From positions 156,203 to 220,202 of the forward strand of contig NZ_AUBC01000011.1 in the NCBI RefSeq assembly GCF_000429045.1: DNA of 64,000 nucleotides. The letters are read 5' to 3'. Below are positions 1 to 7,700 of this stretch, in pieces. This DNA is from Salinarimonas rosea DSM 21201. GTDB lineage: Bacteria; Pseudomonadota; Alphaproteobacteria; Rhizobiales; Beijerinckiaceae. Under the pieces are notes generated by a model. The model was given only the letters and a program-made list of their open reading frames with translations. It made no database searches and had not been told where the DNA came from. The translations under genes and the position numbers were made by a program. Within the stretch, counting starts at the first letter, position 1, and each line of letters begins with the position of its first letter.

Positions 1-149
1 CCGACGCGGATGTCGCGGCGCTGGCGCTGGAGGACGGGGTCGAGCCCGTCGCCCGGGCGGCGATGCAGGCGCTCGCGCGCGCCTTCGGGACCGACGCCGA
101 AGGCAGCGGCGCCGAGGCCGGCGCAAACCCTCCGGCGGCGCGGGCGTGA
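1..149 (+). CDS. GTA family protein (gp10-like), C-terminal fragment
   Basis: The open frame from base 3 runs to TGA at 147-149 and encodes about 48 residues of an Ala-rich C-terminus; the rest lies outside the window. It resembles the end of the small 'gene transfer agent family protein' (RcGTA gp10 region) that sits between the major tail protein and the tail chaperone. Its stop overlaps the GTG start of the next gene, so the two are probably translationally coupled. The assignment rests mainly on position in the cluster, because the fragment is too short for a family call on its own. Confidence 0.6.
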   Translation, partial: DADVAALALEDGVEPVARAAMQALARAFGTDAEGSGAEAGANPPAARA

Positions 150-376
150 GCGCGCCGCCCGCGCCGGCGTCGGCCCCAGCGCTGCCCGCACCGGCTTTTC
201 CCTGGGACGAGGCGCTCGCCGCGGCGCTGGGCCCGCTCGGCTGGACGCCCGATACGTTCTGGCGGGCCACGCCGCGCGAGCTCGCCGCGGCGCTGTCCGG
301 GCGCGGGCTCGGCGTCCGCGACGCGCCCACGCGCGCGACCCTCGCCGCCCTGATGGCGGCGCATCCCGACGGCTGA
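146..376 (+). CDS. Phage/GTA tail assembly chaperone
   Basis: A 76-residue protein starting at a GTG that overlaps the upstream stop (GTGA). It contains the pattern of small GTA tail-assembly chaperones: a PFPWDEAL-like N-terminal motif, then a GWTPDTFWRATPRELAAAL segment, which places the residues that follow the rule 'large hydrophobic-P-x-FW-x-x-TP-x-E'. Such proteins are thought to bind the tape measure protein during tail assembly, and the tape measure gene follows 15 bp downstream. The order matches the RcGTA cluster. The chaperone role is inferred from family and order. Confidence 0.8.
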   Translation: MSAPPAPASAPALPAPAFPWDEALAAALGPLGWTPDTFWRATPRELAAALSGRGLGVRDAPTRATLAALMAAHPDG

Positions 377-391
377 CAGGAGAGAACGACG

Positions 392-1000
392 ATGCTCCGC
401 GACGACGACGGCTCCTTCGCGCGACCCCTGATCCCGCCCGAGCGGGCGCAGGAGATCGAGCGGCTGACGCGGCTGACCGAGCGGCTCGGCGCGAGCTTCA
501 CCGCGACCTTCACGCGCGGGGTCTCCGAGGGGCGGCGCTTCGACGAGATCCTGCGGCAGATGGGCCGCTCGCTGATCGACATCGGGCTCAAGGCCGCGCT
601 CGCCCCGCTGCAGCAGACGCTCTCGCGGGGCGTCGCGGGCCTGCTCGGGGGGCTGTTCCACGGAGGCTTCGGCGGCGGGGGCGCAGGAGCGGGAGGGCTC
701 GCCTTCCCGCCGCTGCCGCCGGTGCGGCCCTTCGCCAAGGGCGGGGTGGTCGCGGCGCCGACGTGGTTTCCGCTCTCGGGTGGGCTCGGCCTGATGGGCG
801 AGCGGGGGGCCGAGGCGATCCTGCCGCTGGCGCGCGGCCCGGACGGGCGCCTCGGCGTCCGCGGCGGTGCGGGCGAGGGCGGAGCGCCGACGATCGTCGT
901 CAACATCGAGACGCCGGACATCGAAGGCTTCCGGCGCTCGGAGGCGCAGGTCTCGGCGGCGCTCGCCCGCGCGGTGGCGCGCGGGCGGCGCGCCTCGTGA
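392..1000 (+). CDS. GTA/phage tail tape measure protein (gp11-like)
   Basis: A 202-residue protein, short for a tape measure but in keeping with the very short GTA tail. An N-terminal coiled region (about 15-75) is followed by a Gly-rich stretch (90-115). A conserved C-terminal block with FAKGGVV and GERGAEAILPL (about 115-150) is typical of lambda-type tape measure C-termini and of DUF3168-neighbour GTA tape measures. The start has an AGGAGA ribosome binding site (378-383). It lies between the chaperone and the distal-tail gene, as in GTA clusters. The length is inferred to set a short tail. Confidence 0.82.
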   Translation: MLRDDDGSFARPLIPPERAQEIERLTRLTERLGASFTATFTRGVSEGRRFDEILRQMGRSLIDIGLKAALAPLQQTLSRGVAGLLGGLFHGGFGGGGAGAGGLAFPPLPPVRPFAKGGVVAAPTWFPLSGGLGLMGERGAEAILPLARGPDGRLGVRGGAGEGGAPTIVVNIETPDIEGFRRSEAQVSAALARAVARGRRAS

Positions 1001-1004
1001 CCGC

Positions 1005-1250
1005 TCAGGCCGCGGCGGAGCCGAGCATCGCGGCGATCTCGTCCTTCAGGGCGAGGCGCTTGCGGCGCAGGTCCTGCTCGACCTCGTCGGAGGTCGGCTC
1101 GACGCGGGTCTCGATGCGGTGAATCGCGCGGTTGAGCTCATGGTACTCGTCGGCGAGCCGGGCGAAGTGCGTGTTCGAGGTCTTCAGCGCGTGGATGCGC
1201 TCGGCGGCCTCGGGGAACTCCTCGGCGAGCTCGTGGGGGACATGGCTCAT
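1005..1250 (-). CDS. YdcH/DUF465 family small protein
   Basis: An 81-residue, highly charged, helical protein on the opposite strand to all its GTA neighbours. Its pattern (short N-terminus, HALKTSNTHFARLADEYHELNRAIHRIE block, then a basic LRRKRLALKDEI segment) is that of DUF465/YdcH. These are small coiled-coil proteins of unknown function. The start at 1250 is chosen because a purine-rich AAGGAAGG site lies just upstream and because YdcH proteins begin this way; the open frame extends further but without family signal. It sits inside the tail cluster, between tape measure and distal-tail genes, with its 3' end only 4 bp from the tape measure stop. Confidence 0.8.
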   Translation of the reverse strand: MSHVPHELAEEFPEAAERIHALKTSNTHFARLADEYHELNRAIHRIETRVEPTSDEVEQDLRRKRLALKDEIAAMLGSAAA

Positions 1251-1382
1251 CGTGCTTCCTTCCTTCTCGGTTCGAGCGACCGCACGTGCGGCGCTCCTGG
1301 CCCGATCTGGCCCGAAACCGGGTTGCGGCGCTTTGCGGAAGGTCAATGAGGTCGCCTTCGAGGCTCATTCGCGGAGGAATCG

Positions 1383-2018
1383 ATGGACGATTTCCACGAG
1401 GTTCGTTTCCCTCTCGACGTGGCGCTCGGCAGCCGCGGCGGGCCGACGCGGCGCACGGAGATCGTGACGCTGGCGTCCGGCCGCGAGCACCGCAACGCCC
1501 GCTGGGCGCATTCGCGCCGGCGCTTCGAGGCCGGGCTCGGGGTGCGCACGCTCGACGCGCTCGACGCGGTGATCGCCTTCTTCGAGGAGCGTCGCGGCAG
1601 GCTCGTCGGCTTTCGCCTGCACGACCGCACCGACTGGAAGAGCGGCAAGCCCTCCGCCGAGCCGTCGCCCGGCGACCAGGCGATCGGGGAGGGCGACGGG
1701 ACACGCGTCGCCTTCCAGCTGGTGAAGACCTACGGCGGTGCGCACGCGCCCTACCTGCGCACCATCGCCAAGCCCGTCGCCGGCAGCGTGCTCGTCGCGG
1801 TGGACGGCACGACGCTGGCGGACGGGGTCGGCTTCACCTGCGACATCGCGACCGGCCTCGTCACCCTCGCGACGCCTCCGCCGCCCGGCGCCGCGGTCAC
1901 CGCCGGCTACCGCTTCGACGTGCCGGTGCGCTTCGACACCGACGCGCTGGAGATCGACCTCCAGGCCTTCGCGGCCGGGGCGGTGCCGGAGATCCCGCTG
2001 CTGGAGATCCTGCCATAG
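1383..2018 (+). CDS. DUF2460 family, GTA distal tail protein (gp12-like)
   Basis: A 211-residue protein that begins with the DUF2460 hallmark: an FPLDVALGSRGGPTRRTEIV-type strand followed by SGREHRNARW at about residues 36-45. GGAGGAA (1374-1380) is a good ribosome binding site. Known GTA homologues form the distal tail ring that links the tail tube to the hub. The gene is followed by about 100 bp without coding signal, longer than the other junctions in the cluster. Confidence 0.85.
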   Translation: MDDFHEVRFPLDVALGSRGGPTRRTEIVTLASGREHRNARWAHSRRRFEAGLGVRTLDALDAVIAFFEERRGRLVGFRLHDRTDWKSGKPSAEPSPGDQAIGEGDGTRVAFQLVKTYGGAHAPYLRTIAKPVAGSVLVAVDGTTLADGVGFTCDIATGLVTLATPPPPGAAVTAGYRFDVPVRFDTDALEIDLQAFAAGAVPEIPLLEILP

Positions 2019-2123
2019 GCCAGCTCGGGGTGAAGACGGCGGCGTCGGAGTGCCCGTCGTGCGCCTCGCCGGGCAGGGCGACGGTCCAGGCGATCGTGAC
2101 ATCGAGCTGCGGAGCCTCTCATC

Positions 2124-2996
2124 ATGCGCACCATCCCACCCTCCCTCGCCGCCCGGCTGGGCGGCGGGGCGACGACGCTCGCGCGGTGCTGGCGCGTGAC
2201 GCGGGCCGACGGCGTCGTCGCCGGCTTCACCGATCACGACCGCGATCTCCTTTTCGAGGGCACGACGTTCCGCGCCGCGACCGGGCTCGAGGCCGCCGAG
2301 GCCGCCTCCGAGCTCGGCTTCGCGGTGGGCGGCGGCGAGGTCGCCGGCGCCCTCGTCTCGGCGGGCCTGACGGAGGAGGATCTCCTCGCCGGTGTCTGGG
2401 ACGACGCGCGTGTCGAGACCTTCCTCGTCGACTGGAGCGCGCCCGAGCACCGCATGCGGCTCGGCATCGGCGCCATCGGCGAGGTGCGCCGGGCCGACGG
2501 CGCCTTCGTGGCGGAGCTGCGCTCGCCGATGCACAGGCTCGACGAGGAGCGCGGGCGCCTGTTCCGGGCGAGCTGCTCGGCCGATCTCGGGGACGATCGC
2601 TGCCGCGCCGCGGCGCCGCCGGTGGCCGCCGTGGTCACCGCGAGCGACGGCGCGCTGTCCGTGACCGCGGCCGCGCTCGCGGGCTACGCGCCGGAGCATT
2701 TCGCCCTGGGGCGGCTCGTCTTCGGCTCGGGCGCCAATGCCGGCTTCGCCGTCGAGGTGCGGGCGCACCGGGTCGGGGGCGTGCTGGACCTGTGGCGGCG
2801 CGCGCCGCGCCCGATCGCGATCGGCGACGGCTTCACCGTGACGCCCGGCTGCGACAAGTCCTTCGAGACCTGCGGCGCCAAGTTCGGCAACACCGACAAT
2901 TTCCGCGGCTTCCCGCACATGCCGGGCAACGACTTCGTCCTGCGCATGCCCCGGCAGGGCGAGCCGGGCCTCGACGGTGGGAGCCTTTTGCGATGA
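2124..2996 (+). CDS. DUF2163 family, GTA baseplate hub protein (gp13-like)
   Basis: A 290-residue protein with the DUF2163/BR0599-like arrangement. An N-terminal half starts with a 'CWRVTRADG..AGFTDHDRDL' block. A C-terminal region carries conserved cysteines (CSADLGDDRC around 152-161 and GCDKSFETCGAKFGN around 243-257) and the closing GFPHMPGNDF motif. RcGTA gp13 is a hub protein with an Fe-S or metal site held by such cysteines. Its stop overlaps the ATG of the NlpC/P60 gene (ATGA), so the two are probably coupled. Confidence 0.87.
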   Translation: MRTIPPSLAARLGGGATTLARCWRVTRADGVVAGFTDHDRDLLFEGTTFRAATGLEAAEAASELGFAVGGGEVAGALVSAGLTEEDLLAGVWDDARVETFLVDWSAPEHRMRLGIGAIGEVRRADGAFVAELRSPMHRLDEERGRLFRASCSADLGDDRCRAAAPPVAAVVTASDGALSVTAAALAGYAPEHFALGRLVFGSGANAGFAVEVRAHRVGGVLDLWRRAPRPIAIGDGFTVTPGCDKSFETCGAKFGNTDNFRGFPHMPGNDFVLRMPRQGEPGLDGGSLLR

Positions 2997-3475
2997 GCCC
3001 GGATCCGGCAGCGTGCGTCGTCGCCGAGGCCCGCGCCTGGATCGGCACGCCCTACGCGCACCAGGCCTCGCTGAAGGGGGTGGGCTGCGATTGCCTCGGC
3101 CTCTTGCGCGGCGTCTGGCGCGGGGTCGTCGGCCCCGAGCCGGAGCGCCCCGGCCCATACGCCCCGGACTGGGCGGAGGCCGGCGCGGGCGACGCCCTGA
3201 TGCGAGCGGCGACCCGCTGGCTCGTGCCGGTGGAGGGCATCGCTGCGGGTCGCGTCCTCGTCTTCCGCTGGCGCGAGGGGCTGTGCGCCAAGCACTGTGC
3301 CATCGCCACCGGCCCCGACGCGATGATCCACGCCCACGACGGCGCCCGCGTCTGCGAGGTGACGATCCCGCCGTTCTGGCGGCGGAAGGTGGCGGGCGTG
3401 TTCGCGTTCCCCTCCCGCCCCCTCGGGGCGGGGACGATCCGCGCAGCGGATCAGGGGCGGGGTCCCGTGATCTGA
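2993..3475 (+). CDS. NlpC/P60 family cell-wall peptidase of GTA (gp14-like), repeat-encoded C-terminus
   Basis: A 160-residue NlpC/P60 cysteine peptidase. The nucleophile motif GCDCLGL gives Cys34, and the catalytic His is H101 in KHCAIA. In GTA particles this enzyme is thought to open the peptidoglycan of the recipient cell. It starts at an ATGA overlap with gp13. Homologues end soon after the 'KVAGVFAFP' strand. Here residues from about 141 onward are encoded by the dispersed palindromic repeat at 3415-3571, so the last 20 residues are probably an acquired, non-homologous tail. Confidence 0.85.
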   Translation: MSPDPAACVVAEARAWIGTPYAHQASLKGVGCDCLGLLRGVWRGVVGPEPERPGPYAPDWAEAGAGDALMRAATRWLVPVEGIAAGRVLVFRWREGLCAKHCAIATGPDAMIHAHDGARVCEVTIPPFWRRKVAGVFAFPSRPLGAGTIRAADQGRGPVI

Positions 3476-3571
3476 CGTGGGTGGTTTCGGCTGTCGCCGA
3501 AGCGCGCCTCACGGCGCACCCCCTCCGTCTCGTCGCCTTCGGCGCCGATCCACCTCCCCCAGGGGGGAGGA
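3415..3571. repeat. Composite palindromic intergenic repeat, copy 1
   Basis: About 157 bp nearly identical in layout to 7521-7679. It has a GC palindrome (CCCCTCGGGGCGGGG) at one end, a central TTCGGC..GCCGAA dyad, a shared block ACCCCCTCCGTCTCGTC, and a closing CCTCCCCC..GGGGGAGG palindrome. The first 60 bp lie inside the end of the NlpC/P60 gene. The last palindrome sits about 15 bp before the ribosome binding site of the next gene. Confidence 0.85.
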
Positions 3572-3591
3572 GCGCGCTTTGGAGATCCTTC

Positions 3592-6500
3592 ATGGCCACC
3601 CTCGTTCTCCAGACCGCCGGCGCCGCCATCGGCGGGATGGTCGGCGGGCCGTTCGGCGCGATGGTCGGGCGGGCGCTCGGCGGGCTCGCCGGGGCGGCGA
3701 TCGACGGCGCGATCCTGTCCTCGCTCGAGGGCGAGAGCACGCGTACCGTCGTCGGCCCGCGGCTCACCGAGGTGCCCGGCCTCGCCTCCACCGAGGGCGC
3801 GCCGATCCCGCGGGTCTACGGCCGGGCGCGGATCGGCGGCCAGGTGATCTGGGCGACGCGGCTCGAGGAGGAGACGCGGGTGACCGTGCGCCGCGAGCCG
3901 CGGCGCGGCGGCAAATCCTCCGGCGGGGGCGGGGGCGCGACGACGCGGGAGGTGACCTACGCCTACTACGCCAACCTGGCGGTCGGCCTGTGCGAGGGCC
4001 CGATCGCCTTCGTGCGGCGCGTCTTCGCCGACGGGCGCGAGATCGATCTCGCGACCATCACGATGCGCGTCTATCGGGGCGACGAGGCGCAGGCGCCCGA
4101 TCCGCTGATCGTGGCCAAGGAGGGCGCGGCGCCGGCCTATCGCGGCCTCGCCTACGTCGTCTTCGAGCGCCTGCCGCTCGAGCCCTTCGGCAACCGCATC
4201 CCGCAGCTCGCCTTCGAGGTGGTGCGCGGCGGCAATGCGCTCGGCGAGGCGATCCGGGCCGTGTGCCTGATCCCCGGCGCGACCGAGTTCGGCTACGAGC
4301 CCGCCCCCGTGCGCCAGGCGCTCGGCCTGGGCGAGACGAAGCCCGACAACCGCCACCAGCTGCAGGCGACGAGCGACGTCCTCGCCTCCCTCGACCAGCT
4401 CCAGGCCCTGTGCCCCAACCTCGCCCACGTCTTCCTCGTGGTCAGCTGGTTCGGCGACGACCTGCGGGTGGGGGCCTGCACCATTGCGCCGCGGGTGGAG
4501 ATCCCATCGAAGGACACGGAGGAGACGCCCTGGGCCGTCGCGGGCCTGACGCGGTCGGTTGCGCGGGTCGTCTCGACCGCGGGCGGCCTGCCGGCCTACG
4601 GCGGCACCCCGTCGGACGCGAGCGTGGTGCGCCTCGTGCGCCTCCTGAAGGACCGCGGCCTCTCCGTGACGCTCTACCCGTTCCAGATGATGGACGTCCC
4701 CGCGGGCAACGCTCTGCCGGATCCGCATACCGGCGCGATCGGCCAGCCGCCCTATCCCTGGCGCGGGCGCATCACCTGCGATCCCGCCCCCGGCCGGCCG
4801 GGCTCGCCGGACGGGACGAGCCTCGCCGCGGCGCAGGTCGCGGCCTTCTTCGGCACGACGCAGCCGGTGCACGTCGCGCCCGCCGGCGACGGGGTGATCC
4901 ATACCGGGCCCGACGAGTGGAGCTTCCGCCGACAGATCCTGCACTACGCCGCGCTGGCGCAGGCCGCGGGCGGCGTCGACGCCATCGTCATTGGAACGGA
5001 GCTGCCGGCGCTCACCCGCGTGCGATCCGGCCCGGGCAGCTACCCGGCCGTCGACGCGCTGTGCGCGCTGGCGGCGGACGTGCGCACGATCGTCGGACCC
5101 GGTACGAAGATCACCTACGCCGCCGACTGGACCGAGTACGGCGCCCATGTGCGCGACGGCGGGGCGGAGGTGCGCTTTCCCCTCGACCCGCTCTGGGCCC
5201 ACCCGGCCATCGATGCGATCGGCATCGACTGGTACCCGCCGATCTCCGACTGGCGCGACGACGCCGTGCACCTCGACCAGGCCGAGGCCGCGGGCGGGCT
5301 CGATCCGGACTATCTGCACCGCCGCCTCGGCGCGGGCGAGGGCTTCGACTGGTCCTACGCCGACGCCGCCGCCCGGGCGGCGCAGGCGCGCACGCCGATC
5401 GTCGACGCACTCGGCGAGGCCTTCGCCTTCCGGCCGAAGGACCTCGTCGGCTGGTGGTCGAGCCCGCATCGCGAGCGCGTCGGCGGCGCGCCGGCGGGCC
5501 AGACCGCCTTCGTGCCGGGCGCGAAGCCGATCTGGCTCACCGAGATCGGCGTGCCCGCCGTCGACAAGGGGCCGAACGGGCCCAACGTGTTTCCCGATCC
5601 GAAGTCGTCGGAGAGCGCCTTCCCGCCCTTCTCCTCGGGTGCGCGCGACGATCTCGCCCAGGCGCGCGGCGTCGGCGCGATCCTGCGCCGCTTCGACCCG
5701 CGCGTGCCCGGCCACGAGCCGGTGCACAACCCGCCCTCGCCGATCACCGGCGCGGCCATGCTCGACCCGGACCGGATGGCAGTGTGGGCCTTCGACGCGC
5801 GGCCCTTCCCGGCCTTCCCCGATCTCGCGGGCGTCTGGTCGGACGGGGTGAACCACGAGACCGGGCACTGGCTCAACGGCCGGCTCGAGGGCCTGCCGCT
5901 GGACGAGCTGATCCGCCGCGTGCTCGCCGATCTCGGCGTCGACCTCCCCGTCGCGACCGATTGCGACGGCTTCGTCGACGGATTCGTGCTCGACCGGCCG
6001 ATGTCGGCGCGCGAGGCGCTGGAGCCGCTGCTGCGGCTCTTCGGCGTCGACGCGGTGGAGCGCGACGGCAGGCTCGCCTTCGTCGGGCGCGGCGTGCGCG
6101 CGGTCGCGACGATCGCGGCCGACGAGCGGGTGGAGGAGGGCGAGGGCGCGCTCGAGCGGCGCGCCCGCGCCCAGGAGACCGATCTTCCCGCGGAGGTCGA
6201 GCTCGCCTTCACCGATGCCGCCGGCGGCTATCGGCGCGCGGCGGTGGCCTCGCGCCGGCTCGCCGGCGGCAGCCGGCGGCTCGCGCGGGTGGAGACCGCC
6301 GCGGTGCTGCGCCGGGCACAGGCGCGCGGGCTCGCCGACGTGATGCTGCAGGACGCCTGGTCCGGCCGCGAGAGCCTGACCCTCGCCGTCTCCCCGCGCC
6401 GGATCGATCTCGAGCCCGGGGACGTGATCGCCCCGCCCGGCGGCGGCCTCTATCGCATCGGCCGCATCGTCGACGCCGCCGCGCGGCGAATCGAGGCGCG

Positions 6501-7515
6501 GGCCGTCGAGCCGACGCTGTACGCAGCGCCCGCGCCGAAGGGAGCGGTCGTCGCCCGCGCGGCGCCGGCGACGTTCGGGCGGCCCTTCGTGCTCGTGCTC
6601 GATCTCCCCGCGGCGCTCGGTGATCCGACGGTGCTCTCCTTCGCCGCAATCCACGCCCGGCCCTGGCCCGGCGCCATGGCGATCTGGCGCTCCGGCGACG
6701 GCGCGTCCTTCGAGCCGTTCGACGTGGCCTCGGCGCCGGCGCAGGTCGGCGAGACGCTGTCGCCACTCGCGCCGGGGCCGCTCTGGCGCATCGACCGGGC
6801 GGGCGTCGTCGACGTCCGGCTGGCGATGGGCGCCGTGACGAGCGTCAGCGACGGCGCACTGTTCGAGGGCGCCAACCGCTTCTGCCTGCGCGGGCCGGAC
6901 GGGACGCTCGAGATCGTCGGCGTCGGCACGGCGGAGCTGATCGGCGAGCGCACCTACCGGCTCGGGCGCCTCCTGCGCGGCCTCGCCGGCTCCGAGCCGG
7001 CGGCGGCGCTCGGCCTTCCGGCGGGGAGCGCGCTGGTGCGGCTCGACGAGACGCTGGTGCCGCTCGCGCGCGCCGCCGGCGACCTCGGCCGCACCTGGCG
7101 CTGGCGCATCGGCCCCGCCGATCGCGACCACGCGGACGCCGCCGTCGTCGAGATCGTCGCCACGGCAGGACCCGCGGCCCTGCTGCCGCTGGCGCCGGTC
7201 CATGCGTCGGCGCGGCGCACGGGGGAGGGGGTCGTCCTCGCCTGGGTGCGCCGCTCGCGCCTCGACGCCGACGCCTGGGACCCGGTCGACCCGCCGCTCG
7301 GGGAGGCCGCCGAGGCCTATCGCATCGAGATCCTGTCGGCGGGCGGGGCGGTGGTGCGCGCGCTCTCCGCGACGTCCCCGCAGGTGGTCTACCCCGCCGC
7401 CGACGAGCTCGCCGACCACGGGATGCCGCAGGCGACGCTCGCCGTGCGCATCGCCCAGGAGAGCGCCCTCGTCGGCCCGGGCGCACCGCTCGCCGCGACG
7501 CTCGCCGTGCTCTGA
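3592..7515 (+). CDS. GTA host-specificity / tail-tip 'megatron' protein (gp15-like)
   Basis: A 1307-residue protein, the usual size for GTA gp15. It opens with a Gly/Ala-rich hydrophobic segment (residues 9-40). A TIM-barrel-like domain follows at about 430-730, with DWTEYGAHV near 509, GIDWYPPISDW near 543 and WLTEIGVPAVD near 646. Then come a phage-tail hub-like domain (from about 760) and C-terminal beta-rich fibre-like repeats. The start at 3592 follows a GGAG site at 3581-3584. Known gp15 proteins form the tail tip and recognise or digest the host surface. Confidence 0.9.
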   Translation: MATLVLQTAGAAIGGMVGGPFGAMVGRALGGLAGAAIDGAILSSLEGESTRTVVGPRLTEVPGLASTEGAPIPRVYGRARIGGQVIWATRLEEETRVTVRREPRRGGKSSGGGGGATTREVTYAYYANLAVGLCEGPIAFVRRVFADGREIDLATITMRVYRGDEAQAPDPLIVAKEGAAPAYRGLAYVVFERLPLEPFGNRIPQLAFEVVRGGNALGEAIRAVCLIPGATEFGYEPAPVRQALGLGETKPDNRHQLQATSDVLASLDQLQALCPNLAHVFLVVSWFGDDLRVGACTIAPRVEIPSKDTEETPWAVAGLTRSVARVVSTAGGLPAYGGTPSDASVVRLVRLLKDRGLSVTLYPFQMMDVPAGNALPDPHTGAIGQPPYPWRGRITCDPAPGRPGSPDGTSLAAAQVAAFFGTTQPVHVAPAGDGVIHTGPDEWSFRRQILHYAALAQAAGGVDAIVIGTELPALTRVRSGPGSYPAVDALCALAADVRTIVGPGTKITYAADWTEYGAHVRDGGAEVRFPLDPLWAHPAIDAIGIDWYPPISDWRDDAVHLDQAEAAGGLDPDYLHRRLGAGEGFDWSYADAAARAAQARTPIVDALGEAFAFRPKDLVGWWSSPHRERVGGAPAGQTAFVPGAKPIWLTEIGVPAVDKGPNGPNVFPDPKSSESAFPPFSSGARDDLAQARGVGAILRRFDPRVPGHEPVHNPPSPITGAAMLDPDRMAVWAFDARPFPAFPDLAGVWSDGVNHETGHWLNGRLEGLPLDELIRRVLADLGVDLPVATDCDGFVDGFVLDRPMSAREALEPLLRLFGVDAVERDGRLAFVGRGVRAVATIAADERVEEGEGALERRARAQETDLPAEVELAFTDAAGGYRRAAVASRRLAGGSRRLARVETAAVLRRAQARGLADVMLQDAWSGRESLTLAVSPRRIDLEPGDVIAPPGGGLYRIGRIVDAAARRIEARAVEPTLYAAPAPKGAVVARAAPATFGRPFVLVLDLPAALGDPTVLSFAAIHARPWPGAMAIWRSGDGASFEPFDVASAPAQVGETLSPLAPGPLWRIDRAGVVDVRLAMGAVTSVSDGALFEGANRFCLRGPDGTLEIVGVGTAELIGERTYRLGRLLRGLAGSEPAAALGLPAGSALVRLDETLVPLARAAGDLGRTWRWRIGPADRDHADAAVVEIVATAGPAALLPLAPVHASARRTGEGVVLAWVRRSRLDADAWDPVDPPLGEAAEAYRIEILSAGGAVVRALSATSPQVVYPAADELADHGMPQATLAVRIAQESALVGPGAPLAATLAVL

Positions 7516-7520
7516 CGCTC

Positions 7521-7679
7521 CCGCCCCCTCGGGGCGGGGACGGCGAGCGGAGCGAGCCAGGGGCGGGGTCCCGCGGCTCGACCTCGGCGGTGTGTTCGGC
7601 TCCGCCGAAGCGCGCCTTCGGCGCACCCCCTCCGTCTCGTCGGCTCCGCCGCCGATCCACCTCCCCCGATGGGGGAGGA
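7521..7679. repeat. Composite palindromic intergenic repeat, copy 2
   Basis: Second copy of the element at 3415-3571, with the same order of blocks. It opens with CCGCCCCCTCGGGGCGGGG, then CAGGGGCGGGGTCCCG, a central TTCGGCTCCGCCGAA palindrome, ACCCCCTCCGTCTCGTC, and finally CCTCCCCCGATGGGGGAGG. It fills nearly all the space between gp15 and the DUF2793 gene. The two copies flank the 3.9-kb gp15 gene in the same orientation. Confidence 0.87.
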
Positions 7680-7700
7680 CCTCATGTCGAGGAAGCTCCC

